The position numbers and the translations under genes were made by a program. From positions 1 to 8,860 of the forward strand of contig JAPPQA010000074.1 in NCBI GenBank assembly GCA_028817255.1: a stretch of DNA of 8,860 nt. Direction: 5' to 3'. This DNA comes from Gammaproteobacteria bacterium (GTDB taxonomy: Bacteria; Pseudomonadota; Gammaproteobacteria; Porifericomitales; Porifericomitaceae). A model generated the notes under the pieces. The model did not search any database. It was given only the letters and a program-made list of their open reading frames with translations, and was not told where the DNA came from. Within the stretch, counting starts at the first letter, position 1; the number at the start of each line of letters is the position of its first letter. Shown here piece by piece: positions 1 through 5,987 of this stretch.

Positions 1-30
1 GGAGAGTGCTTTTTGGGAGAGCGCTTCTTG
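1..30. repeat. Imperfect tandem 15-bp repeat
   Basis: Bases 1-15 and 16-30 are two adjacent copies of a 15-bp unit (GGAGAGTGCTTTTTG and GGAGAGCGCTTCTTG) that differ only by two T-to-C changes. The unit is a multiple of three, so if this stretch is coding it repeats five residues in frame. More copies could lie outside the window. Confidence 0.6.
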
Positions 31-83
31 CCGCCGCCGTGCAGGTTTCCGCGGCGTTGCCGGGCATGGCCGCGTACGTCTAG
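3..83 (+). CDS. Possible 3' end of a plus-strand gene entering from the left edge
   Basis: From base 3 a reading frame stays open to a TAG at 81-83 and encodes a hydrophobic, Ala/Leu/Val-rich tail (RVLFGRALLAAAVQVSAALP and a few more residues). This could be the last segment of a membrane protein. Its stop shares the tetranucleotide CTAG with the minus-strand stop of the glycosyltransferase gene (80-82), a compact convergent arrangement that mildly favours a real gene end. Only 26 residues are visible, so no family can be assigned. It may also be non-coding. An alternative is a minus-strand gene starting with ATG at 67-65 and running off the edge, but it has no visible ribosome binding site. 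Confidence 0.22.
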   Translation, partial: RVLFGRALLAAAVQVSAALPGMAAYV

Positions 84-745
84 CGGTAGAACCGGGCCAG
101 GCGCGCCGGATTAACCCCTGCGGCATAGCCGAGGCGCAGCGCCCACATGAGCAGAACCGTATTCAGGATGCCGTCCCGTTCCCAACGACGGCTGGAAGTG
201 AGCACGGTCTGGCGCAGGCACAGGGGGCGCCGGTATTTCCCCAGGCGCCTGCTGAGGGCAATGTCTTCCATCAGGGGAATCGGGGGGAAACCGCCCGCCG
301 CGGAGAATAGCCTGTTGCCGACGAAGATCCCCTGGTCGCCGGTGGCGATTCCGGTGAGACGGGAACGCAGGTTCATTGCCTTTTCGATGCCCCGGAAACA
401 GGGATGCCCGCCATCCAGGCGCACGTCGAAGCGCCCCCAATCGTCGGGAGTGACCGCCGCGAGCGCCGCTGCCGCATCTTCGGGCAGGCGCGTATCGGCA
501 TGCAGGAACACCAGCAGATCGCCGCGAGCCGCCGCCGCGCCGGCATTCATCTGGGTGGCGCGACACGGTTTCCCGGTAACGATCCGGTCGGTTAGCGGAG
601 CCGCCAGCCTGCAGGTGGCGTCATCGCTGTATCCGTCGGCGACGATAACCTCGTGCCCTCTTTTCCGCAGTTTCTGCAGCGGTTGCAGGCAGTTGCGGAT
701 GCCTGCCGCCTCGTTTCGCGCAGGGATGACGAACGACAGGTTCAC
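80..745 (-). CDS. Family 2 glycosyltransferase, ArsS-associated (TIGR04283-like)
   Basis: This is a predicted GT-A-fold glycosyltransferase of 221 residues, close to the family's usual length. The start is a GTG at 745-743 that overlaps the TGA of the upstream arsS-like gene (GTGA). This places the typical N-terminal strand FVIPARNE at residues 5-12; a further in-frame start upstream would only add arsS-overlapping sequence. Visible motifs are ADGYSDDAT (37-44), the HAD acidic motif that replaces DxD (82-84), GDQGIF (136-141), MED with the likely catalytic acid (159-161) and SRRWE (185-189). A hydrophobic stretch near 194-210 suggests membrane contact. The family is named 'rSAM/selenodomain-associated transferase 2' because it recurs beside ArsS-type radical SAM genes. 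A role in adding sugar during arsenosugar formation is inferred from that context; donor and acceptor cannot be read from the sequence. Translational coupling to the radical SAM gene is likely. Confidence 0.85.
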   Translation of the reverse strand: MNLSFVIPARNEAAGIRNCLQPLQKLRKRGHEVIVADGYSDDATCRLAAPLTDRIVTGKPCRATQMNAGAAAARGDLLVFLHADTRLPEDAAAALAAVTPDDWGRFDVRLDGGHPCFRGIEKAMNLRSRLTGIATGDQGIFVGNRLFSAAGGFPPIPLMEDIALSRRLGKYRRPLCLRQTVLTSSRRWERDGILNTVLLMWALRLGYAAGVNPARLARFYR

Positions 746-1710
746 GGCCCCAGGGCCCCGCTGCAACTGCTTCCCTGTCCGGCCGTGCAGCCGTAGCAAT
801 GGTCGGCTACCCGTATGGGCCAACCCTGCAGATCCGCGTTCAGCAGATCGGCCAGCCGCATCCGTCGCGCGTTTCCCCGGGGGTATAGTCCCAGACCGAG
901 CATCTGGTTGAAATCGCAGTCATAGACATAGCCCTGCCAGTCGACGCTCAGCAGGGTGCGGCACATAACCAGGGGCAAGTTTTCGTCCCGGTGGGCGGCC
1001 CGCAGCAACCGCAGGTAGGGATCGAACTCTCCCCTGGAGACCAGGGCGCTGCCGAAGCGGCGGATCGGCATGTTGCACAGGGTGAGCAACCGATCGAACT
1101 CGATGCCGTAGCGTTCCTTCAGCGCGTTCTTGTAGTTTGCCTCCAGTTCTTCCTGCGGCGGCGGCAGCGTCGGTCCCTGGGGGTTGTACACCAAGTTGAG
1201 CCTGCGCTCGGCATCTCCCTGGCCGTAGCCCAGTCGGTTCAGTCGTTGCAGCCCCCGGACGCTCTTCTGAAATACTCCCCGGCCGCGTTGGCGGTCAACG
1301 TTCTCTTCCAGGTAGCAGGGGAGCGAGGCGACGATCTCGACGTTGTGTTTGGCCAGAAAGTCCGCCAGCTCTTCCTGGCCGGGCTCCTCCAGGATGGTGA
1401 GATTGCAGCGGTCAATCACGTGGCTTCCTGCAGCGGTGGCCTCTTGCACCAGGAAACGGAAGTGAGGGTTCAGCTCCGGCGCGCCGCCGGTCAGGTCCAG
1501 GGTGGGAATGGCGGCGACGCGCAGGTAGCGCAGTACCAACTCCGCCGTCTCCCGGTTCATTTGCTCCTTGCGGCGCGGGCTGGCATTGACGTGGCAATGC
1601 GTGCATTGCTGGTTGCAGGTGAGGCCGATATTGGCCTGCAAAGTTTCGAGGCGGCGGCGGCGTAGCGGAGGAAACCCTCGCGATTGCAGCAGTGGCAGAG
1701 TGTCGTGCAT
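742..1710 (-). CDS. arsS: ArsS-type radical SAM protein (arsenosugar biosynthesis)
   Basis: A 322-residue radical SAM enzyme. The CxxxCxxC cluster motif is at C32, C36 and C39, followed by the GGAPE SAM-binding motif at 75-79. The C-terminal half is Cys-rich (C212, C250, C265, C305, C308, C316) and ends in CYGCTAGQGSSC (305-316), the signature of the 'radical SAM/Cys-rich' family TIGR04167. Some relatives carry selenocysteine in this tail; this one uses cysteines and ends normally at TGA. Characterised cyanobacterial ArsS couples the 5'-deoxyadenosyl group of SAM to dimethylarsenate, giving the nucleoside precursor of arsenosugars; the same reaction is inferred here. The enzyme should be cytoplasmic and oxygen-sensitive. 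The ATG at 1710-1708 gives the family's usual N-terminus (LQSRGFPPL before the cluster motif), although no strong Shine-Dalgarno is visible. The gene is first in a pair with the glycosyltransferase, with a 4-bp overlap. No arsM is in view. Confidence 0.88.
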   Translation of the reverse strand: MHDTLPLLQSRGFPPLRRRRLETLQANIGLTCNQQCTHCHVNASPRRKEQMNRETAELVLRYLRVAAIPTLDLTGGAPELNPHFRFLVQEATAAGSHVIDRCNLTILEEPGQEELADFLAKHNVEIVASLPCYLEENVDRQRGRGVFQKSVRGLQRLNRLGYGQGDAERRLNLVYNPQGPTLPPPQEELEANYKNALKERYGIEFDRLLTLCNMPIRRFGSALVSRGEFDPYLRLLRAAHRDENLPLVMCRTLLSVDWQGYVYDCDFNQMLGLGLYPRGNARRMRLADLLNADLQGWPIRVADHCYGCTAGQGSSCSGALGP

Positions 1711-1784
1711 GGCAGGCCGTCTTTTTCGGATTCAAGATACCATGCGGCGGCTATAGAGTCATTTGCCTGGGAGATATGGGAACT

Positions 1785-1819
1785 GGAAAAGGTTTCCGGG
1801 GCCGGTATTCTACAATACC
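1785..1819. promoter_or_regulatory. Two adjacent inverted repeats upstream of arsS, possible operator
   Basis: GGAAA-AGG-TTTCC (1785-1797) is followed seven bases later by GGTATT-CTAC-AATACC (1804-1819), which extends to CCGG/CCGG with one bulged base. They lie 75-110 bases upstream of the arsS start. On the minus strand the second repeat contains TAGAAT, a possible -10 box, without a good -35. A repressor site is a guess from position and symmetry alone. The sequence does not match an ArsR site that I can recognise. Confidence 0.25.
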
Positions 1820-1893
1820 CGGGGCGCCCTCGCACACTTCGTCATAGCGGTCCCCAAATCCGCGCGTGGCTCGCGTGGAGAAGGAGCAGGGCA

Positions 1894-1963
1894 GGTCCCG
1901 CGGTGTGTAGCCGCGGGGGGTTCGGTACCGTTGCGGTTGGCCGCTATGCGCCCGATGGGCGCA
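1894..1963. other. Two GC-rich hairpins upstream of the tRNA promoter
   Basis: CCCGCGG (1895-1901) pairs with CCGCGGG (1909-1915) around a 7-base loop, and a T-G pair extends it by one. TGCGCCC (1947-1953) pairs with GGGCGCA (1957-1963) around a 3-base loop. Neither is followed by a T-run, so they are not standard intrinsic terminators. They could be remnants of a terminator, a protein site, or chance in GC-rich DNA. Confidence 0.35.
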
Positions 1964-1975
1964 CGACAGCCGCGT

Positions 1976-2005
1976 CTGGCAAGGACGGGGCGTCTCGGGT
2001 AGAAT
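1976..2005 (+). promoter_or_regulatory. Candidate sigma-70 promoter for tRNA-Ala
   Basis: A -35-like CTGGCA (1976-1981) lies 18 bp before a -10-like TAGAAT (2000-2005). Transcription would begin near 2012, about 14 bases before the mature tRNA-Ala. Both hexamers keep four or five of six consensus bases. The short leader is normal for tRNA operons. tRNA-Arg, 69 bases further on, may be made from the same transcript. Confidence 0.45.
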
Positions 2006-2025
2006 ATTCGCCATGGTCGTGACGC

Positions 2026-2098
2026 GGGGCCGTAGCTCAGTTGGGAGAGCGCAGCAATCGCACTGCTGAGGTCAGGGGTTCGATTCCCCTCGGCTCCA
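2026..2098 (+). tRNA. tRNA-Ala(CGC), 3' CCA not encoded
   Basis: A complete cloverleaf can be drawn. The acceptor is GGGGCCG/CGGCTCC with one G-U pair, and the D stem is GCTC/GAGC. The anticodon stem is CAGCA/TGCTG with loop ATCGCAC, giving anticodon CGC (reads GCG), and the T arm is AGGGG-TTCGATT-CCCCT. The acceptor has a G-U wobble at position 3-70, the classic identity element for alanyl-tRNA synthetase. The discriminator is A2098 and the next bases are CAA rather than CCA, so the 3' end must be completed by the CCA-adding enzyme. Confidence 0.95.
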
Positions 2099-2103
2099 CA
2101 AAA

Positions 2104-2141
2104 GGCCGGTGGCGGCCGCGGGACATTCTTGGCCGGTGGCG
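2104..2141. repeat. 11-bp direct repeat between the two tRNA genes
   Basis: GGCCGGTGGCG occurs at 2104-2114 and again at 2131-2141, a period of 27 bp, in the 69-base spacer between tRNA-Ala and tRNA-Arg. No terminator or second promoter is obvious in the spacer. The repeat may be a trace of tandem duplication or recombination. Confidence 0.6.
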
Positions 2142-2167
2142 AAAGAGTTCTTTTCCGCGGTCTCTTT

Positions 2168-2244
2168 GCCCTGGTAGCTCAGCAGGATAGAGCGACGGCC
2201 TCCTAAGCCGTAGGTCCCAGGTTCGAATCCTGGTCAGGGCGCCA
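2168..2244 (+). tRNA. tRNA-Arg(CCT), CCA encoded
   Basis: A full 77-base tRNA. The acceptor is GCCCTGG/TCAGGGC, ending in a G-U pair. The D stem is GCTC/GAGC. The anticodon stem is ACGGC/GCCGT with loop CTCCTAA, giving anticodon CCT (reads AGG). The T arm is CCAGG-TTCGAAT-CCTGG. The discriminator G2241 is followed by an encoded CCA (2242-2244). The next protein gene begins only 33 bases later. Confidence 0.95.
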
Positions 2245-2277
2245 TCGTTGCATCGTTTGCAGGCAGGGAGAAAAGCT

Positions 2278-3255
2278 TTGCGGAGCGCCCGGGCGGGAAC
2301 AGTGCAGCCCCATATTGCCGGCTGTCGGTTGGCGGCGGCTCTGTCGCTGCTGCTGCCTTTCGTTTGCGTACAGGCGGAAGGAGTTTCCGGGACATCTTCC
2401 GTCGGCGCGGAAGAGCCGCTCCTGGTGCGGGAGATCGCCGCTGGCGTTTATTTGCATGCCGGTCGGCACGAGCCGCTGACCAGCCCTCGGCGCGAAGATA
2501 CGGCGAATATCGGCTTTATCGTTGGCCGGCGTTGCGTGGCGGTCATTGACAGCGGCGGTTCCGTGAGGATAGGACGCCGTTTGCTTGCGGCGATTCGCAC
2601 GCATACACCCCTGCCGGTTTGTTACGTAATTAACACCCATGTCCACTACGACCACATCCTGGGTAATGCCGCTTTTCTTGACGAAGGCTCGGAGTTTGTC
2701 GGCCATGCCGGGTTGGCCGGCGCGGTGGCCGGCAGCGAGGAATTTTTTCGCAGGGAATTTGCCGCCGAACTGGGACGGCGGGAGGTCGTGGCCCCCACCC
2801 GCCTGGTGGAACGACAGTTGCTCCTGGACCTGGGCGGCAGGAAGTTGCGGTTGCAGTCCTGGCCGGCGGCGCATACCGGCGAAGATCTCACCGTGTTGGA
2901 TATGGAAACGGGGACTTTGTGGACCGGAGATTTGCTTTTCCGGGAGCGCCTGCCGGTTATAGACGGCAGCCTGAAAGGCTGGTTGGCGGCGATGGCGGAG
3001 ATGGAGCAGTTGGCGGCGGTCCAGATCGTGCCGGGACATGGCCCGCCGGCCGGGCAATGGAAGGAGGCGGCAGCCGACCAGACACGTTACCTGCGGGCGT
3101 TGCTGGAAGAGACGCGGGCGATGGTCGCGCGCGGCGCTTTTCTGGAGGAGGCCCTTGATACGGTGGCACGGCAGGAAGAAGGCCGTTGGACATTGTTCGA
3201 TCAGGGTCATCGGCGCAACGTCAGTCGCGCCTTTTTGGAGTTGGAATGGGAATAG
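2278..3255 (+). CDS. Exported metallo-beta-lactamase-fold hydrolase (SoxH / quinoprotein-relay type?)
   Basis: A 325-residue zinc hydrolase with every metal ligand of the fold: HVHYDH at 121-126 (H121, H123, D125, H126), H199 in AAHTGED, D218 in WTGD and H254 in PGHG. The N-terminus has a basic start, a hydrophobic core (LAAALSLLLPFVCV) and a VQA-EG cleavage-like site, so the product is probably periplasmic. I chose the TTG at 2278 because AGGGAG (2265-2270) lies seven bases before it; a GTG at 2302 would also keep the signal peptide. An upstream TTG at 2248 has no ribosome binding site. The architecture and signal peptide resemble SoxH-like hydrolases and the 'quinoprotein relay system zinc metallohydrolase' families, but no PQQ dehydrogenase or cytochrome gene is nearby, so the substrate is unknown. 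The gene follows tRNA-Arg closely and may share its transcript. Confidence 0.85.
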   Translation: MRSARAGTVQPHIAGCRLAAALSLLLPFVCVQAEGVSGTSSVGAEEPLLVREIAAGVYLHAGRHEPLTSPRREDTANIGFIVGRRCVAVIDSGGSVRIGRRLLAAIRTHTPLPVCYVINTHVHYDHILGNAAFLDEGSEFVGHAGLAGAVAGSEEFFRREFAAELGRREVVAPTRLVERQLLLDLGGRKLRLQSWPAAHTGEDLTVLDMETGTLWTGDLLFRERLPVIDGSLKGWLAAMAEMEQLAAVQIVPGHGPPAGQWKEAAADQTRYLRALLEETRAMVARGAFLEEALDTVARQEEGRWTLFDQGHRRNVSRAFLELEWE

Positions 3256-3269
3256 CGCGCAGCTGCGCG
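3256..3269. other. 14-bp perfect palindrome directly after the hydrolase stop codon
   Basis: CGCGCAGCTGCGCG starts at the base after the TAG and can form a 5-bp GC hairpin with an AGCT loop. There is no T-run, so at most it is a weak terminator or an mRNA 3'-end stabiliser. The remaining 128 bases before the next gene hold an 8-bp tandem CTGTCGTC and a lone TTGACG (3301-3306) with no matching -10 box. Confidence 0.3.
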
Positions 3270-3397
3270 GACCATACTGTCGTCACTGTCGTCGGCGGGT
3301 TTGACGGCGAGAGATTCGGCGGCATTGGTCGGCTCTGTCCCGTTGTTTCCGGTGTGTCTCCAGCGTGCGGGCGGACGCGCCCCCTGGAGGTTGGCAT

Positions 3398-4507
3398 ATG
3401 AGCGAGGTGCCGGGGCCGGGACGGAAGGCGCCGCCCCTGTACGGACGACCGGCGCGTTCTCGTGCCGGTTTGGCGGTGGCGCTGATCGTGTTGGCGGGTG
3501 CGGCCCTGCTGTTGTGGCAACGGGGCGTCTGGCAGCAGTTGTTGCCGAGTTCGGAGGAGCGCGCCCCCCCGGACTCCCAGCCCGCCCCGTCTCCCCAGTT
3601 GCGTTCGGAAGCGGAGCAATACCTCAAAGAGATTGTGCCGCGGCCGGAAGCGGTAACGGATGCCCGGCAGGCGGACGGCTTTGTCACCCCGGAGCATAAG
3701 ATTAGGTTGCGGGACGAGCCGCGGTACCGGGAATTCGAACTGGGCGACCTGTTGCGGCAGCCGGATATAAACGAGGATACGCCGATCACGGTGCTTGAGG
3801 AGCAAGAACAGGTCGAATACCGCACGCTCCGCCAGTTGCTTGAGGACGGCGACGGCGACTGGGAGCGCGTTATCCATGCGCTTGAAGGAGAACGTGTGGT
3901 GCGGCGCACCCTGCGCGAGCTGTCGGAGGAACTTGCCGTCGGCATGGACGATCTGTTGGCGGTTATGGTGACGAAAGAGCGCGCGGTGGACACTACGCCC
4001 GGCGCGCTATTGCGGGAGCGGGACGACGTTGCCGGCGGCACGGTGAAAGTGCTGCAAGAGGGACGGCCCGAGCAGGTCGCCACCGTCGGCGAATTGCTGG
4101 CCGGACAGGAGGAGCTTGGGGAGGATAGCTTGTACTACGTGCATACCGTGCTCCCCGGCGACCATCAGGGGCTCTGGGGCATCGTCCATGACGGTCTGAT
4201 AGAGAATTTTGCGCGCGGCATCGCCCTTCGCCGCAACGAGCGGATGGAACATTACCAGGTTGATATCCCGCGTTCCGCCGACGAACGACTCGAGGACGAG
4301 ACCAGTTCTTTTCTGGGCAGTTTTGTGGATTCCAAGGTACGCGAATCTTATGTGTACAATTTCGAGGAGGGGCGCATGGGCAGGGATCCGGACACGATTC
4401 GCCCGGCCCAGGAGGTCGCCATTATCGGCTTTAGCAACGAGGAATTAATCCAGATTTACGAGCATTTCGCCACCCGCAACCCACAGTCCGCAAGCCCTGT
4501 CCGCTAG
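3398..4507 (+). CDS. Membrane-anchored protein with five tandem repeats and a split LysM-like domain
   Basis: I do not recognise this 369-residue protein as a named family. The ATG at 3398 has TGGAGG (3385-3390) seven bases upstream; a GTG at 3365 is less likely. Order of parts: a basic, Pro-rich cytoplasmic N-terminus; one transmembrane helix at about 23-41 (LAVALIVLAGAALLLW); a Ser/Pro linker; five consecutive repeats at about 102-129, 130-158, 159-186, 187-215 and 216-244; then YYVHTVLPGD..GLWGIV (246-263), which resembles the start of a LysM domain. DPDTIRPAQEVAII (330-343) resembles the end of a LysM domain. About 65 residues lie between these two halves instead of the usual 15-20. With no N-terminal export signal cleavage site, it is probably a single-pass type II protein with the repeats and LysM-like part in the periplasm. 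Peptidoglycan contact is an inference. The gene converges on the kinase gene. Confidence 0.75.
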   Translation: MSEVPGPGRKAPPLYGRPARSRAGLAVALIVLAGAALLLWQRGVWQQLLPSSEERAPPDSQPAPSPQLRSEAEQYLKEIVPRPEAVTDARQADGFVTPEHKIRLRDEPRYREFELGDLLRQPDINEDTPITVLEEQEQVEYRTLRQLLEDGDGDWERVIHALEGERVVRRTLRELSEELAVGMDDLLAVMVTKERAVDTTPGALLRERDDVAGGTVKVLQEGRPEQVATVGELLAGQEELGEDSLYYVHTVLPGDHQGLWGIVHDGLIENFARGIALRRNERMEHYQVDIPRSADERLEDETSSFLGSFVDSKVRESYVYNFEEGRMGRDPDTIRPAQEVAIIGFSNEELIQIYEHFATRNPQSASPVR

Positions 4508-4525
4508 GCTTTGCCGGTTTGGGGT

Positions 4526-4544
4526 GGCCGCCGCGTACGGCGGT
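4526..4544. terminator. GC hairpin between convergent genes, possible bidirectional terminator
   Basis: CCGCCG (4528-4533) pairs with CGGCGG (4538-4543) around a CGTA loop, extended by a G-T pair. It lies in the 58-base gap between the stop of the LysM-like gene (4507) and the stop of the kinase gene (4566). The position suits a two-way terminator, but there is no T-run on either side, so the call is weak. Confidence 0.35.
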
Positions 4545-4565
4545 GGCGTCCCGTTCGGCTATTGG

Positions 4566-5987
4566 CTATTTCGAGATAAGCAGGCCCGTGGTTTGCGCGA
4601 GTCGGTTGACCAGGACGCGGATAAAGGCCCGGGAGAATTTAAGCTGTACCGCGGGGGAGAGTTTTGCCGCCAGGTTGGCATTGATCTTGACCAGATGGCT
4701 GTGATCGCCGGCGCTGACGGTGGCGGTGCGTTTGATGCCCGTCAAATAGCCCATCTCGCCGAAACATCCCCCCGTGTCCAGCCGGTCGATATCGACGCCT
4801 TCCTTGCTGATCTTCACGTTGCCGTTAATCACCAGATAGAAAGAGTCGTTGATCGTCCCCTCGCAGATAACCGCCTCTCCCGGTTTGTACTCCTCGCAAA
4901 TGCAGATCTCCGTTACTTCTTTGATTTCCGGAGGAGTGAATTCGCTGAAGAATTGGATCTGCTGCAGGGAGTCCAGCAATTCTTCCAGCTTGGGCCCGAC
5001 ATTGAACTCTCCCAGGTTCTTGAACGTCTTGCTTAGATCTTGCGCGAGCTCCTCGCCGGTGCCGTAACGTTGCTCAGGATCCTGGTTCAAGGTGCGATCG
5101 ATGACGAGTTGCAGGATGGGGGGCAGGTCGAGGCGGTACCTTGTCAGTGCCGGCGGCGCCTGCTGGTGTTTCCGGCACAATTCCTGCAGATTCTTTGCCG
5201 GGAAGGGGTGTTGTCCGGTCAGCAGTTCGTAGGCGATGACCCCCAGCGAGTAGAAGTCTGTGCGGTAGGATATTTTCCCGCCGCTTAATTGTTCCGGCGC
5301 CATGTACTGGGGGGAGCCCAGGATCTCCTCCTCCGGCGCCATTTCCCCGGCGCCATGCAGGACGTGGGCGACGCCGAAGTCGCCGATTTTCACCTCGCCC
5401 GTGGGGAACACCAGGATGTTTTCCGGCTTGATATCGCGGTGGATCACTTCGCGGCCGTGGATGTGATCCAGGGCAGCGGCGCACTTGTATATGATCTTTA
5501 CGACCTGCAACACTGGCAACAGCTGTTCGGCGCTGGTGTATTTTTGCAGGGTGTGGGCGTTCTCGACCAGTTCGGTAACGATATAGCAGTGATCCTTTTC
5601 GACCCCGGCGTCCAGTACCTGCAGGATGTTTGGATGCCGCATCATCACGGCGGCATGCGCCTCGTTGAAGAAGCTTTTGCGCCTTTCGTCCCGGTCCTCG
5701 GCGCTTTCGCTTGGTTGCGCCGTGTTGTGGTGCAGGACCTTGACGGCCACCTTGCGGCCAGTGAGTTGGTCGGACGCCTGGTAAACCGTGCCGAAGCTGC
5801 CCTGGCCGAGGACAGAGATCAGATCGTATTTGCCCAGTTGGGCCGGCAGCTTCGGGAACGGCTCTGACGCCGATGCCTCCGCCCCGGATTGCTCCGCCCC
5901 GGATTGGGGAGGCGGCTCCGGCGGCAGGGGTTCTTCGCCGGTTCGGGGAGAAGGCTCCTGTATCGGGTCCTGTATAGGGGTTTCCAT
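4566..5987 (-). CDS. Ser/Thr protein kinase fused to a cyclic-nucleotide-binding domain
   Basis: A 473-residue soluble kinase. After a Pro/Glu-rich linker (about 1-50), the Hanks-type kinase domain runs from about 54 to 320 with all key residues: glycine loop GQGSFG (61-66), K83 in VAVK, E109 in the C helix, HRDIKPEN with catalytic D185 and N190, DFG at D203, APE (230-232) and D244. It should therefore be active. A CNB domain follows (about 340-470) with a phosphate-binding cassette FGEMGYLTGIKRTATV (409-424). In it E411 and R420, which contact ribose and phosphate in CRP/PKA-type domains, are kept, so cAMP or cGMP binding is plausible. No membrane helix or PASTA repeat is present. I chose the ATG at 5987-5985 (GGA about nine bases upstream); GTG at 6035 or TTG at 6071 would add an unconserved extension. 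It is divergent from the CNB-rhodanese gene. Confidence 0.92.
   Translation of the reverse strand: METPIQDPIQEPSPRTGEEPLPPEPPPQSGAEQSGAEASASEPFPKLPAQLGKYDLISVLGQGSFGTVYQASDQLTGRKVAVKVLHHNTAQPSESAEDRDERRKSFFNEAHAAVMMRHPNILQVLDAGVEKDHCYIVTELVENAHTLQKYTSAEQLLPVLQVVKIIYKCAAALDHIHGREVIHRDIKPENILVFPTGEVKIGDFGVAHVLHGAGEMAPEEEILGSPQYMAPEQLSGGKISYRTDFYSLGVIAYELLTGQHPFPAKNLQELCRKHQQAPPALTRYRLDLPPILQLVIDRTLNQDPEQRYGTGEELAQDLSKTFKNLGEFNVGPKLEELLDSLQQIQFFSEFTPPEIKEVTEICICEEYKPGEAVICEGTINDSFYLVINGNVKISKEGVDIDRLDTGGCFGEMGYLTGIKRTATVSAGDHSHLVKINANLAAKLSPAVQLKFSRAFIRVLVNRLAQTTGLLISK
5881..5910. repeat. In-frame 15-bp duplication in the kinase linker
   Basis: The unit GCCCCGGATTGCTCC is followed by a second copy that begins GCCCCGGATTG and then diverges. 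On the coding strand this gives SGAEQSGAE in the N-terminal Pro/Glu-rich linker. A neighbouring imperfect repeat encodes IQDPIQEP. Such repeats indicate slippage-driven length change in a disordered linker. Confidence 0.6.

Larger units (their letters stand above)
1711..2025. other. Non-coding gap between arsS and tRNA-Ala
   Basis: I find no convincing gene in these 315 bases: short open frames lack ribosome binding sites and protein-like composition. The arsS side holds two compact inverted repeats (1785-1797 and 1804-1819) that could be operators. The middle holds two GC-rich hairpins (1894-1916 and 1947-1963) without T-runs. The right end holds a plausible tRNA promoter (1976-2005). Promoters for both directions must lie here. 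Confidence 0.6.

Noticed and set aside
742..760. Selenocysteine read-through at the arsS TGA
   Set aside because: Some ArsS relatives are selenoproteins, but here the Cys-rich tail is already complete before the TGA and the next gene begins within that codon.
147..911. A 254-codon plus-strand open frame opposite the glycosyltransferase and arsS
   Set aside because: It is antisense to two well-supported genes, is rich in Arg/Pro/Ser as expected of a GC-rich shadow frame, and has no recognisable domain or ribosome binding site.
1684..2022. A 112-codon plus-strand frame in the arsS-tRNA gap
   Set aside because: It starts inside arsS on the opposite strand, has no ribosome binding site, and crosses the hairpins and tRNA promoter; no protein-like features.
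2203..3210. A 335-codon minus-strand open frame opposite the zinc hydrolase
   Set aside because: It runs through the tRNA-Arg gene and mirrors a gene with all its zinc ligands; its composition (Arg/Gln/Pro-rich) is typical of antisense noise.
3221..4083. Two overlapping minus-strand open frames opposite the LysM-like gene (to 218 and 266 codons)
   Set aside because: The plus-strand frame has a strong ribosome binding site, a transmembrane helix and a repeat structure; the minus frames have none of these.
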